Shown: positions 1 to 8,765 of the stretch, in pieces
Position numbering within the stretch: the first letter of the stretch is position 1
How the letters are laid out: every line of letters starts with the position of its first letter
From: JAWKVD01 sp041398225
GTDB taxonomy: Bacteria; Pseudomonadota; Alphaproteobacteria; Caulobacterales; Hyphomonadaceae
Reading direction: 5' to 3'
DNA: 64,000 nt
Assembly: GCA_041398225.1 (NCBI GenBank)
Contig: JAWKVD010000010.1
Span: forward strand, 62,001-126,000
The notes under the pieces: model-generated
Told to the model about the DNA's origin: nothing
Database searches by the model: none
What the model saw: only the letters and a program-made list of their open reading frames with translations
Position numbers and translations under genes: made by a program

Positions 1-407
1 GCGCCGACCACTATCAATGGCTTTCGCTGCTGCAGGCCTCCGCCGGACAGCGCGCCTACGCCTTTCTGACCAAATCACCGATTTCGGCGCGCGGCGTCGC
101 GCAGTTCCTGATCCTCGCCGACAGGTTCCCGCGAGCGATTCGGTTCAACGTACAGTTGACCGCCGACACCGTCGCTTCGCTTGAACGGTTCTATGGAAAG
201 GACGCTTCTTGTCACGAACGGGTCCAGAACTTCCTCGATCGCGTCACATCCCTCGATATTGAGGCCATTTTTTCCTTCGGACTCCACGAGTTCCTGACCG
301 ATGTAATTGAACGCAACTATGCCGTTGCGGACGGGCTTGCGGAGGCCTACGGATTCGCTCCAATTTTGACTGACGACGGGGCGGCGGATGAAACAGGCGG
401 GCAGTAG
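1..407 (+). CDS. alpha-E domain protein (DUF403), 3' part only
   Basis: The gene enters from the left edge: the frame is open from base 3 and ends at the TAG at 405-407, so only the C-terminal ~134 residues are visible. The helical sequence (YQWLSLLQ near the start, then FLTKSPISARGVAQFLILADRFPRA cut by helix breaks, and FGLHEFLTDVIE near the end) matches my recollection of the C-terminal part of alpha-E proteins. These all-helical proteins are encoded with a circularly permuted ATP-grasp protein, a transglutaminase-like protein and the Anbu peptidase, and are thought to act in a peptide-ligation/processing system. The Anbu gene follows 55 bases downstream, which supports the call. The transglutaminase gene often found between the two is absent here. 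Confidence 0.75.
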   Translation, partial: ADHYQWLSLLQASAGQRAYAFLTKSPISARGVAQFLILADRFPRAIRFNVQLTADTVASLERFYGKDASCHERVQNFLDRVTSLDIEAIFSFGLHEFLTDVIERNYAVADGLAEAYGFAPILTDDGAADETGGQ

Positions 408-462
408 CCAATACGCATTCGCGCCTCCGGCCGAGAGACTACCCACTTTCCTGGACACCCCT

Positions 463-1194
463 ATGACCTATTGCGTCGCCTTGAAACTGAATCAGGGATT
501 GATCTTCCTTGCGGACACAAGGACGAACGCAGGCGTCGACAACATTTCGCGTGTGAAGAAGCTGTTCACGTGGGAGGTGCCGGACGATCGCGCCATCGCC
601 ATGATGACCGCAGGCAATCTCGGCATCACGCAGGCGGTCATCTCCGAACTGAACGAACAGCTCGACCGTCCGAAGGAAGGCGAAACCAACCTCTACACCG
701 CTGCGAGCATGTTCGACATCGCCCAACTTGTGGGAGACAAGATGCGCGACGTGCAGGCGCGCTTCGGACCTGGCCTGGCGGCGCGAGGCGAAGACTCAGG
801 CGCATCGATTATCGTCGGCGGTCAGCGTCAGGGCGGGCGCCCGCGCCTGTTCCTGATCTACGCGGCGGGCAACTTCATCGAAGCGACGAAAGATACGCCG
901 TACTTCCAGATCGGCGAACACAAGTATGGGAAGCCGATCATCGATCGCGTCATATCCGTCGACACCGACCTGCCGGATGCGATCATCTGCGCGCTGCTCT
1001 CGATGGACTCGACGCTGCGTTCGAACCTCTCGGTCGGCATGCCGCTGGACCTTGCGGTGATCCGGACCAATGAGCTGGCGTTCGACCAGCAACGCCGGAT
1101 CGAAGCCGACGATCCCGCCTTCCGCGAATTCTCGGAGCGCTGGTCGCAACAGCTGCGCGACGCATTCTCGGTGATGCGGACCATGAAAGTCTGA
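463..1194 (+). CDS. Anbu-type proteasome-like peptidase
   Basis: A 243-residue protein of the Ntn-hydrolase fold related to HslV and proteasome beta subunits. I place the start at ATG 463 rather than the longer open frame from 388, because removing Met1 then exposes Thr2, the N-terminal nucleophile, in MTYCVALKL. Asp18 (LADTRTNAG) and Lys32/33 (RVKKLF) fit the conserved partners of the active site. A glycine-rich IIVGGQ segment and a C-terminal helical region follow. The alpha-E gene just upstream is the usual genomic partner. Known biology of Anbu is limited: structures show open helical or ring-like assemblies, and substrates are unknown. The assignment is firm; the physiological role is not. 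Confidence 0.9.
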   Translation: MTYCVALKLNQGLIFLADTRTNAGVDNISRVKKLFTWEVPDDRAIAMMTAGNLGITQAVISELNEQLDRPKEGETNLYTAASMFDIAQLVGDKMRDVQARFGPGLAARGEDSGASIIVGGQRQGGRPRLFLIYAAGNFIEATKDTPYFQIGEHKYGKPIIDRVISVDTDLPDAIICALLSMDSTLRSNLSVGMPLDLAVIRTNELAFDQQRRIEADDPAFREFSERWSQQLRDAFSVMRTMKV

Positions 1195-1263
1195 CACCGC
1201 GCCGAAGGGCTTCCCATTCGCCCCCGTCTGTCGCAAGAACCGGGCCTGAACGGGAGCGCCGCC

Positions 1264-2187
1264 TTGAGGTCCGGATCGCGGAAAATCTGCGCAAACACCA
1301 TGCTTCGCGCCGCCCTGTGCGCGGCGTTGGCTTCCGTGTGCCTGAATGCTCCGGCGGCGGCTCAAGCGCCCGCCAAGCCGCAACGGATCGTGTCCACCAA
1401 TCTCTGCACCGACCAGATGCTGCTGTATCTGGTCGAGCCGGAGCGGATCATTTCGCTCACCTACCTGTCATGGAAGAACGACGCCACGCCGCCCCGGTTT
1501 CGCGACGCGCTGAGCCGCATCAAACCCAACCACGGATTGGCCGAGGAAGTGCTGCGGATGGACCCCGATCTGGTCATCGCCGGCGCATACTCGGCTCGCT
1601 TCACGACATCGCTTCTGCGCCGCCTGGGAAAAGACGTCGTCGAGTTCGAACCCGACAACAGCTTCGACGATATGTATGCGGACTTTCGAAAGATGGGCGA
1701 TCTCGTCGGCGAACGCGAACGGGCCGAGACGCTGATCCGCGATTTTCAGACGGAGCTGGCGCGCCTCGAAGCCGATTCGCCAGCAGGGGACAAGCCGGTC
1801 TATGCGGCGTTCGAACCCAATATGGGCGTCGTCGGAAAGGACATGTTTCTGTCGGAGGTCGTCAATGCAGGGGGCTTTCAGACGCTGGGCGAAGCGATGG
1901 GGTTTTCGGGATACCGAAATCTCCCGATCGAACAGATTGTGCAATTGACGCCTGACCTGATCTCGACCGATCCCGGATACGGCTCGCCAGCCATGGCGAC
2001 GGATATTCTCAGGCATCCGTTGATGCGACGGATGACAGCGACCATCCCCGAGTTGAACATCCCGCCGCGCTATACGAACTGCCCCACGCCGGAAACGCTG
2101 GAAGCGGTGCGGATGCTCGTGGAAGCTCGCAAACGCCTGCGCGCCCAGCCTCGTGGATCGGCGCCCAAAGCGACGTTGATCCAATGA
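1264..2187 (+). CDS. ABC importer substrate-binding protein (BtuF/FecB type)
   Basis: A 307-residue periplasmic binding protein for a corrinoid, haem or iron-siderophore importer. A signal peptide (hydrophobic LRAALCAALASVCL, then AAAQA cleavage) is followed by the class III binding fold: RIVSTNLCTDQMLLYL, SLTYLS, MDPDLVIAGAY, a long connecting helix, and a C-terminal lobe with DLISTDPGYG. The TTG at 1264 has a GGGAG seven bases upstream. An in-frame ATG at 1300 lacks a good ribosome site but would also leave a signal peptide. The gene overlaps the permease gene by four bases (ATGA), so the two are translationally coupled. I see no cobalamin riboswitch or Fur box upstream, so the ligand stays open; the BtuF-like N-lobe slightly favours B12. 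Confidence 0.85.
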   Translation: MRSGSRKICANTMLRAALCAALASVCLNAPAAAQAPAKPQRIVSTNLCTDQMLLYLVEPERIISLTYLSWKNDATPPRFRDALSRIKPNHGLAEEVLRMDPDLVIAGAYSARFTTSLLRRLGKDVVEFEPDNSFDDMYADFRKMGDLVGERERAETLIRDFQTELARLEADSPAGDKPVYAAFEPNMGVVGKDMFLSEVVNAGGFQTLGEAMGFSGYRNLPIEQIVQLTPDLISTDPGYGSPAMATDILRHPLMRRMTATIPELNIPPRYTNCPTPETLEAVRMLVEARKRLRAQPRGSAPKATLIQ

Positions 2188-3185
2188 CGAAACATCCCCC
2201 ATTCGCGGTATTGATCATCGCCCTTGCGTTGCTGGTCGCCGCCCTCGCCTTCGCGTCGATGATAACGGGCCCCCAAGGCGCAGGCGCCTTTGATCTGATC
2301 GGCCTGCTTGGCGCCGATCCCGACACGGCCTGGCTGATCATGCGCGAGGTCCGGCTGCCCCGCACGGCGCTGGCCGTTCTGGAAGGCGCGACCCTCGGTC
2401 TCGCCGGCGCAACGCTTCAGGGCTTTCTGCGCAACCCGTTGGCCGATCCTGGCGTCATTGGCGTTTCATCGTCCGCATCGCTGTTCGCCGTGATCGTGTT
2501 CTACGCCGGACTGGGACAGTATCTCGGGGGGCTTGCCCTGCCGCTGGCCGCCATCGCCGGTGCGATGCTGTGCGTTCTCGTTCTGAAAATGCTGGCCGGG
2601 CGTGGAGGCGTGCTGACCCTGATCCTCGCGGGCGTCGCGATCTCCAGCATCTCCGGCGCGATCATGCAGCTGGCGCTCAATCTGTCGCCCAACCCGTTCG
2701 CCACGCAGGAAATCCTGTTCTGGCTCATGGGCTCTGTAACCGATCGCAGTCTCGATCATGTCTGGCTGGCGACGCCGTTCATGCTCGCCGGCTGGGCCCT
2801 ACTGGCGACTACCGCGCCGAGCCTCGACGTGATGAGCCTGGGGGAAGAGGCCGCCGCGAGCCTTGGCGTGAACATCCCGCGCACCACCACGCTGATCGCG
2901 CTGGGCGTGGCGCTTTCCGTCGGTGCGGGAGCGGCCGTCACGGGCGGTATCGGTTTTGTGGGGCTGGTCGTCCCTCACCTGCTGCGCCCGCTGGTCGGCC
3001 ACAAGCCGAGCCGCCTCTTGCCCGCCAGCGCCCTGGCCGGAGCCGCCTTGCTGACAGCGGCGGACATCTTCATCCGCCTCGTCGCGATAGGTCCCGAACT
3101 GAAGCTCGGCGTGGTCACAGCGCTGATTGGCGCGCCCTTCTTCCTCTGGCTGGTGTTCAAGGCGCGCGCGGAGCTGGAGGCATGA
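2184..3185 (+). CDS. FecCD/BtuC-family ABC importer permease
   Basis: A 333-residue inner-membrane permease with about ten hydrophobic helices. Family landmarks are LPRTALAVLEGATLGLAGATLQG near the N-terminus (helices 2-3), NPLADPGVIGVSSSA, the LILAGVAIS segment, SLGEEAAASLGV (the cytoplasmic loop that contacts the ATPase) and GGIGFVGLVVPHLLRPLVG. The protein pairs with the binding protein upstream (4-base overlap) and the ATPase downstream (4-base ATGA overlap at 3182), giving a complete F-C-D importer. The length is normal for the family. Substrate choice cannot be read from the permease. Confidence 0.92.
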   Translation: MTKHPPFAVLIIALALLVAALAFASMITGPQGAGAFDLIGLLGADPDTAWLIMREVRLPRTALAVLEGATLGLAGATLQGFLRNPLADPGVIGVSSSASLFAVIVFYAGLGQYLGGLALPLAAIAGAMLCVLVLKMLAGRGGVLTLILAGVAISSISGAIMQLALNLSPNPFATQEILFWLMGSVTDRSLDHVWLATPFMLAGWALLATTAPSLDVMSLGEEAAASLGVNIPRTTTLIALGVALSVGAGAAVTGGIGFVGLVVPHLLRPLVGHKPSRLLPASALAGAALLTAADIFIRLVAIGPELKLGVVTALIGAPFFLWLVFKARAELEA

Positions 3186-3979
3186 CGCTCGAAGCGCGCG
3201 GCATATCTGTAAGGTTGAGCGACCGGGAGATCGTCTCCGGCGCGGGACTTGAGTTGCGCCCCGGCGAACTGGTCGGCTTGATCGGCCCCAACGGCGCTGG
3301 AAAGTCGACACTTCTCAGAGCCATGCTGGGGCTGATTGAGCGCGCGGCCGGCGAGACTCTTCTAGACGGCGATGATTTCCTCGCACGGCCCGCGCGAGAG
3401 CGCGCCCGGCGCGTGGCGTTCCTGCCGCAGGATCGAAAGGTCGAATGGCGGCTGAGCAGCCATGACATCGTGATGCTGGGACGCTACCCGCACCATTCAG
3501 GGTTTGGCGGCGCCGGAGCCGAGGACAGGAGGGCCGTCGACCGGGCCCTGGAGGCCGTCGACGCCGGTCATTTACGCGACAGACCGGTCGCTGTCCTGTC
3601 GGGCGGCGAACGAACGCGCGTGTTGCTGGCGCGGGCGCTGGCCGTCGAGTCTGCCTACCAACTCACCGATGAACCGATCGCCGCCCTGGACCCCTACCAT
3701 CAGCTCCACGTTATGGAGATCCTACGGGATCTGGCCGATCGGGGCGCAGGCGTCCTCGTGGTCATGCACGACCTGGCGCTGGCGGCCCGGTTCGCCGACC
3801 GGCTGATTCTCATGAACGACGGAAAGATCGTCTGCGCGGGTCCGCCGGCGGATGTCCTGACGGCGGAGCGGCTTGCGGAGGTCTATGGCATCCGGGCGGC
3901 AAGGTCCGGCGCCTCAATGGGCGACATCACGGAACTCGCCCCCTGGACCCGCATGGAGGCCCCCCCGAACGAAGAATAG
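3182..3979 (+). CDS. ABC importer ATP-binding protein (BtuD/FecE type)
   Basis: A 265-residue ATPase. Landmarks in order: Walker A GPNGAGKST near residue 36, Q-loop FLPQDRKVEW, signature LSGGERTRVLLARAL, Walker B and H-loop VVMHDLALAARFADR. The start is the ATG at 3182, in the permease stop (ATGA); the open frame reaching up to 2570 is only an open reading frame over the permease gene. The Walker B stretch reads YQLTDEPIAALD, with a Thr where a hydrophobic residue usually precedes Asp-Glu. The catalytic Asp-Glu pair itself is intact. A weak hairpin (4001-4015) follows, with no T-run. Confidence 0.92.
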   Translation: MTLEARGISVRLSDREIVSGAGLELRPGELVGLIGPNGAGKSTLLRAMLGLIERAAGETLLDGDDFLARPARERARRVAFLPQDRKVEWRLSSHDIVMLGRYPHHSGFGGAGAEDRRAVDRALEAVDAGHLRDRPVAVLSGGERTRVLLARALAVESAYQLTDEPIAALDPYHQLHVMEILRDLADRGAGVLVVMHDLALAARFADRLILMNDGKIVCAGPPADVLTAERLAEVYGIRAARSGASMGDITELAPWTRMEAPPNEE

Positions 3980-4105
3980 CCCCCGCACAAACGCCTCAGC
4001 GCACGAATTTCGTGCCATCCGGAGCCTTCGCCCGACTCCCCTGAATCGCCCGTATCTTGCATTCTCCCCCGTGGCAGGCCACGCCTATCCGGTGGGAGGA
4101 CACAG

Positions 4106-4663
4106 GTGAGCGACCCCAACACGGCCCAACTTCTGGCCGAATGGCGCGGCGGTGCGCTTGACGCGCGCAACGCCCTGATAGCCCGTCTGCATCCCGAACT
4201 AACCGCCATCGCCGCCGCGAGACTGCGCGCTGATCGCAACAGCTCGCTGTCCACGGGAGACCTGATCAACGAGGCGGTGATCAAGCTTGTCGCGACCGAC
4301 GGTCTGTCGCTCGCCGACCGCGGGCACATGCTCGCCCTGGCCTCGCGCGTCATGCGGAACATTCTCGTCGACCACGCCCGCGCGCGGAACTCCGACAAAC
4401 GCCGGCATCACAAGGTGGAGCTGACCACGGAAGTCGAAGGCAATCTTCGATTTGATCTGATTGCGCTCGATTCTGCGCTCTTAAGGTTGAAGGTAGTGGA
4501 CGCCCAACTCGCGGAGCTTGTGGAGATGCGCTATTTCGGCGGAATGACGGTGGAAGATATCGCCGCCGTCACCGGGATGTCAGAACCCACAGTCAAGCGG
4601 CGATGGGTGGTCGCCCGCTCCTGGCTGCTGGATGCGCTGAACAACCCGATCGAAAATGACTGA
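4106..4663 (+). CDS. ECF-like sigma-70 factor (TIGR02999-type)
   Basis: A 185-residue RNA polymerase sigma factor. Region 2 covers LSTGDLINEAVIKL through HMLALASRVMRNILVDHARARNSDKR, which resembles the TIGR02999 sigma group. Region 4 is a helix-turn-helix at VEMRYFGGMTVEDIAAVTGMSEPTVKRRW. The start is GTG 4106 with a strong GGGAGGA five bases before it. The stop overlaps the kinase start by eight bases. Members of this sigma group are commonly encoded beside Ser/Thr kinases, where phosphorylation rather than a classical anti-sigma factor may control them; no anti-sigma gene is visible here. Its target promoters are unknown, but the novel gene cluster downstream (from 7455) is an obvious candidate. 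Confidence 0.88.
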   Translation: MSDPNTAQLLAEWRGGALDARNALIARLHPELTAIAAARLRADRNSSLSTGDLINEAVIKLVATDGLSLADRGHMLALASRVMRNILVDHARARNSDKRRHHKVELTTEVEGNLRFDLIALDSALLRLKVVDAQLAELVEMRYFGGMTVEDIAAVTGMSEPTVKRRWVVARSWLLDALNNPIEND

Positions 4664-7070
4664 TCCTGAGCTCGACCGCGAAGCGATCACGCTATTTGAA
4701 GAGCTGCTGGAGACCGATCCGGCGGATCCGGACGCATGGCTGAACGAACGCACGGCCGGACGCGATACGCTGCGAGCGCGCGTGCAAGCGCTGAGATCAG
4801 CCGATCTCGCCGCAACGCTCGCCACGGGCGGCGCCCTCAACCATGTCACCGACGCCCCGCCCCCGGAACGACTGGGCGCCTACCGTATCGGAGAGCGGAT
4901 CGGCGCCGGCGGGATGGGCTCGGTCTATCTGGCGACACGCGATCGCGGCGACTTTGAGCACACGGCTGCGATCAAGATCATCAAACCCGGTCTTCTGTCC
5001 GAGCGTCTGGTCGACAGGTTTCGTCGCGAACGCCAGATCCTGGCGCAGCTGCGCCACCCTAACATCGCCCAACTTTTCGACGGCGGCGAAACCGACGACG
5101 GATCGCCATACTTCATCATGGAGTATGTCGATGGCTTGCCGCTTCTGCGTTGGGCGGAAAGCGTCGAGGCGTCACGGGAACAGCGCATCGACATGCTGCT
5201 GCAGGCTTGCGCGGCCGTAGCCTTCGCGCACGCCAACCTTATCGTCCATCGCGACATCACGCCTTCAAACGTCATGGTGACGCCCGAAGGTGTCGTGAAA
5301 CTGATCGACTTCGGAATTGCGCGACCCACCGGGCTGAACCTTCCGCCGATCAACCCGCCCTCCGAAGGCGGATCGCTCCAGACGCTCAGCCTGACCCCCG
5401 GCTACGCCGCCCCGGAACGCATGACTGGCGCGGAACCGACGACCGCCACCGACATCTTCTCACTGGGCAAGCTTGCCGCGCGTCTGCTGGAGGACGACGT
5501 CAACAATCCGGAACTCGCGGCGATCATCGCCCGGGCGACCCGACCGAATCCGGAAGACCGCTACGGCTCGGTTGATCGGTTCGCTCAGGATCTGCGCGCA
5601 TGGCGCGACCAGAGGCCGGTATCCTCGTTCAGCGGCGGCCCCGGATATGCCTTCCGCAAGTTCGTGGCGCGACACAAGAAGACGACGTTCTTCTCGTCCG
5701 CCGCTGTCGTTCTGCTTATCGCCGCCTTCGCCGGAACTACCGTCGCCTATTTCGCGGCTGAACGGGCGCGCGCAGAAGAAGCTCAACGGTTTCAGGACGT
5801 GCGCAACCTGGCCAACTATCTGCTGTTCGATCTCAACGACCAGCTTCGAAAGGTGCCTGGCAACACGTCGGCCCGCGCCGACCTCGCGGCGCGCGCTCAG
5901 ACCTATCTGGACACGTTGGCGGCGTCGAAAAACACGAACCGCGACCTGCGCCTGGAAACGGCAAACGGCCTTATCCGTCTCGCCGAAATTCAGGGGTCGC
6001 CGGTCGAACGCAATCTGGGACTCGGAACTGACGCCAAGACCAACCTTGTGCGCGCCGAAGCCATTCTCGGTGATTTGCACAAGGAATCTGACTCACCCCA
6101 GATCGCTCTGGCGGAGTCTCGGATCGACGCGACGCTTGGGCTGATCGCCATCTATCGCGACAACGATGCCGAAACATCGCTGGATCGCTTCGCCAGAGGC
6201 CAGGCCGCGCTCGATCGCGTCGCCGATGGCCAGCGTGACGCCAAATGGCGTCAGGCTCAGGCGGAGCTGACCCGCAATGTCATGGATCGCCAATCGTACA
6301 ACGAGGAATATGATGACCTTCTCGCCGCGGCGGACGCGCAGGAGGCGTTCCTCGATAGCTGGCCTGATGATGAGCGCGCCAGCCAGATCGCCCGCCTGGA
6401 ACGCGCCTACGCCTGGTATTACCGCGGCTCCGCGCAGTCCCTTATTGAACGAGAGGCGGAGGCCTACCCAGAGCTGCGAAAGGCTCATGATGCGTTCAAG
6501 ACGATGGAAGCCGAAACCCCGAATGACACGCAATTGCTCTACATGATCGGTTGGAGCGGCGCAGAAGGTTATGCTGCGGCGGCGCGGATCGGAAAGGTGG
6601 ATGAGAGCGCCGACCTTCTGTTCAGCGCACGCGACGCCGTGAAACGCCTGGCCGCAATCGAGGATCGCGACGAAAGCGCCAAGATCATGTTGATCACGAT
6701 CGAGGAGACCTACGCCCAGCACCTGGCGGACATTGGCGACTACCCGGCCGCGATCGAGGCTCAGAAACATCTCGTCGACATCCAGATCGCCGACATGGAC
6801 GAGACCAGCGCGGGAACCGACGTCGGCTGGAGCGAAATGATCCTCGGAGGCATCGCCGCCAGCGCCCAAGACCGCAAACTGGCCTGCGACAGCTGGACAA
6901 GCGCGCTGACCCGTTTCAATCAGGCGCAAGCCAACGAACGCCTGAGCGCATTCCACGCATCCTTCCTGAGCGGACTACGAGCCAATGTAGAGCGTTGCCG
7001 GCGCGGAGTTCCGGTTACGGAGTTCGGCCCGCTTCGCCTGCCCGATCCGGAAGAATCCGAAGATCCATAG
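4656..7070 (+). CDS. Membrane Ser/Thr protein kinase with large C-terminal helical domain
   Basis: An 804-residue Hanks-type kinase. The N-terminal ~70 residues are helical. The kinase domain spans about 74-320: glycine loop GAGGMGSV at 83-90, ATP-anchoring Lys107 (AAIK), helix-C Glu125, HRD at 198-200 and DFG at 218-220. One transmembrane helix lies at about 344-366, placing the remaining ~435 residues outside. That part is helical and alanine/glutamate-rich, as in tetratricopeptide-like sensor domains, although I cannot define clear repeats. The catalytic loop reads HRDITPSN, so Thr202 replaces the usual Lys. The gene overlaps the sigma-factor gene (ATG inside its last codons), so both should be made together. 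Probable role: sensing an envelope signal and phosphorylating the sigma factor or the downstream FHA system. Confidence 0.9.
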   Translation: MTDPELDREAITLFEELLETDPADPDAWLNERTAGRDTLRARVQALRSADLAATLATGGALNHVTDAPPPERLGAYRIGERIGAGGMGSVYLATRDRGDFEHTAAIKIIKPGLLSERLVDRFRRERQILAQLRHPNIAQLFDGGETDDGSPYFIMEYVDGLPLLRWAESVEASREQRIDMLLQACAAVAFAHANLIVHRDITPSNVMVTPEGVVKLIDFGIARPTGLNLPPINPPSEGGSLQTLSLTPGYAAPERMTGAEPTTATDIFSLGKLAARLLEDDVNNPELAAIIARATRPNPEDRYGSVDRFAQDLRAWRDQRPVSSFSGGPGYAFRKFVARHKKTTFFSSAAVVLLIAAFAGTTVAYFAAERARAEEAQRFQDVRNLANYLLFDLNDQLRKVPGNTSARADLAARAQTYLDTLAASKNTNRDLRLETANGLIRLAEIQGSPVERNLGLGTDAKTNLVRAEAILGDLHKESDSPQIALAESRIDATLGLIAIYRDNDAETSLDRFARGQAALDRVADGQRDAKWRQAQAELTRNVMDRQSYNEEYDDLLAAADAQEAFLDSWPDDERASQIARLERAYAWYYRGSAQSLIEREAEAYPELRKAHDAFKTMEAETPNDTQLLYMIGWSGAEGYAAAARIGKVDESADLLFSARDAVKRLAAIEDRDESAKIMLITIEETYAQHLADIGDYPAAIEAQKHLVDIQIADMDETSAGTDVGWSEMILGGIAASAQDRKLACDSWTSALTRFNQAQANERLSAFHASFLSGLRANVERCRRGVPVTEFGPLRLPDPEESEDP

Positions 7071-7123
7071 AGCGCCTGATCCGTCTTCCCGAGATATCGC
7101 GCTTTTCCAGATGAAGACCCTTT

Positions 7124-7145
7124 GCGCTCCCCCAAACGGGAGCGC
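7124..7145 (+). terminator. Hairpin after the sigma/kinase operon
   Basis: An 8-base perfect stem GCGCTCCC / GGGAGCGC with a 6-base loop begins 54 bases after the kinase stop. Only three Ts follow, so it is a weak intrinsic terminator at best. Confidence 0.5.
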
Positions 7146-7217
7146 TTTGGCTTGCGCCTCGTCGGGAACCTGTCGGACGTTCGACTGGGTGGGACGATCC
7201 CGCAGCGGGGGCAAGGC

Positions 7218-7243
7218 GTGCGGGAGCCTCCAGGCTCCCGCAC
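7218..7243. repeat. 12-bp inverted repeat (near-perfect palindrome)
   Basis: GTGCGGGAGCCT is followed after two bases by its exact reverse complement AGGCTCCCGCAC. There is no T-run on either side. It may be a second barrier hairpin after the kinase operon or a binding site for a dimeric regulator of the downstream cluster. Confidence 0.55.
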
Positions 7244-7454
7244 CGTCCCCGCCCACACAAAACCGCTCCTGACAAAAAACTCATGATCGCGTGAGCCGTT
7301 TTGCCGCCCCTGCTCGCTGAAGAAGGTGAGAGGCCCTCGTCCCGGAGCCCGACACCCTGCCGCCAGCCGACCTCCGTGTCGCGACGGCCGAGGATCCGAC
7401 TTCCGGAATCGCGATCGGCGTCTCGGGGGAAATGGTTGCCTCAAGGGGACGAAC

Positions 7455-8726
7455 ATGTCCGCGAAGGATACGAAATGGGCGAACGGCGACCGCGGGGGAA
7501 CAGGCGGCGGCGGGGGACTCCGGGGCCTTGTGGCTCTGATGGGCGCCGCCGCCCTCTCCGGCTGCGCTGTCGTCAGCGATCTTGGCGCGACCGGCCTCGC
7601 CGAAAACATCGAAACCAACGCAACGACGTTGAACGACGCCCACACGCGCGCGATGACGGCCATCATCGCCCTCAACGTCCTGCGCGCACGGGATCGTTGG
7701 CCCACCAACTACACAACGCTCTCAGGCATTAAATCAAACCCGACACTCGCTCTGAACGGGTCGATGGAGTTCGGCCCCCTTGGTTTGGGCAACGCGCCGC
7801 TACCGTTTTCCGGATCATCCGCAACGGTCGCGCGAAACGAAATGGCGAACGCCGAATACTCGGTGAACCCCTTCGCCAACAATGATCGGACCCAAAGCCT
7901 TCTCAAACCCGTAGGCCCGACCACACTGCTCAATTACTGGGAGTCCGGCTGGCCCCGCGAAACCCTCATGTGGATGTTCGTCGACGCGGTCCGCTTCACG
8001 GACCAGAGCGCCTTTGTTTTCGTCAACGGCGACGACTTCTCAGATCCCGCTCCTGACCCAACCTCGACCCCACAGCGTTTCTTGAAGCTGATCGAAGACG
8101 CGCATGACGGTCGTGTCGAGTTCGGCCAGTTGGACGGCGTAAGTCAGGACGAGCGTGGGTGCGTCCCCTACGACCCCGATTTCATCCGCGAGGCGTTCGC
8201 TGGCGGACCCGGCGTGGAGACATCCGGCGAACTTGTAAGAACCGTGGAAGCTTTGACCGGCAAGAAGCTGACCTTCACGCAGGACAATCGCACGCAGGTT
8301 CCGCCCGGAGAAGCGTCAACACGCACCGATCAATTCCGCCGATCGCTCTTGCTCTGCGACTCCGCGCCCGCGCGCTGGGGTTTTACGGACGTCACCACCG
8401 GACAAGAAGTCGCCGAGATTCGCACTCGCTCCTTCGACGACATGATCTACTTCCTCGGCGAAACCCTTCGCCTCAGCGAAAACGGCGATGAAGGAAAGGC
8501 TGGCGGCGTCACCCTGTTCAAAACCTATGCGCCCCGCGCGGACGTCAAGTTCGCCGTCCACGTCGACCATGCCGGACAGGGCTATTTCATAGCTCCGCAG
8601 AACCCAGCGAAGGTTATCGGCGCTGGTGAGGATCAGTCCGGAAACGTCCTGGGTCTGCTCAATCAACTCTATCAATTCGCTCAATCCGACGAGTTCCTGA
8701 GGGCGCCCGAAGCACGTCTGAGATGA
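7455..8726 (+). CDS. Predicted lipoprotein of unknown function, first gene of the zinc-ribbon cluster
   Basis: A 423-residue protein that I do not recognise. The start at ATG 7455 is preceded by AAGGGG; an in-frame extension to 7326 is low-complexity and lacks a ribosome site. After a glycine-rich N-terminus comes a short hydrophobic stretch ending in the lipobox LSGC, with Cys37 as lipidation site, so the protein is probably anchored to a membrane facing the periplasm. The mature part has a helical start (ATTLNDAHTRAMTAIIALNVLRARDRWP), then mixed alpha/beta sequence with several internal Cys (DERGCVPYD, LLLCDSAP). It begins a run of seven genes on the same strand ending at the terminator at 17744, so it may be the envelope-side component of that system. 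Confidence 0.75.
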   Translation: MSAKDTKWANGDRGGTGGGGGLRGLVALMGAAALSGCAVVSDLGATGLAENIETNATTLNDAHTRAMTAIIALNVLRARDRWPTNYTTLSGIKSNPTLALNGSMEFGPLGLGNAPLPFSGSSATVARNEMANAEYSVNPFANNDRTQSLLKPVGPTTLLNYWESGWPRETLMWMFVDAVRFTDQSAFVFVNGDDFSDPAPDPTSTPQRFLKLIEDAHDGRVEFGQLDGVSQDERGCVPYDPDFIREAFAGGPGVETSGELVRTVEALTGKKLTFTQDNRTQVPPGEASTRTDQFRRSLLLCDSAPARWGFTDVTTGQEVAEIRTRSFDDMIYFLGETLRLSENGDEGKAGGVTLFKTYAPRADVKFAVHVDHAGQGYFIAPQNPAKVIGAGEDQSGNVLGLLNQLYQFAQSDEFLRAPEARLR

Positions 8727-8765
8727 CGAGCAAGGGCGCACACCTGCCATTTTGGAGACGGGTAA

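Larger units (their letters stand above)
7071..7454 (+). other. Intergenic region with two hairpins, no convincing gene
   Basis: This gap separates the sigma/kinase pair from the zinc-ribbon cluster. It holds two inverted repeats (7124-7145 and 7218-7243, listed separately). The open frames across it are overlapping and rich in Arg, Pro and Ser, with no recognisable domain, and look like chance frames in GC-rich DNA. The promoter of the downstream cluster should lie between about 7250 and 7440, but I cannot identify convincing -35/-10 boxes. Confidence 0.6.

Noticed and set aside
1195..1300. Cobalamin riboswitch upstream of the BtuFCD-like importer
   Set aside because: The gap is too short (69 bases) and shows no B12-box-like sequence.
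4001..4015. Hairpin GCACGAA-T-TTCGTGC as terminator of the ABC importer
   Set aside because: Short stem, tiny loop and no T-run; likely chance.
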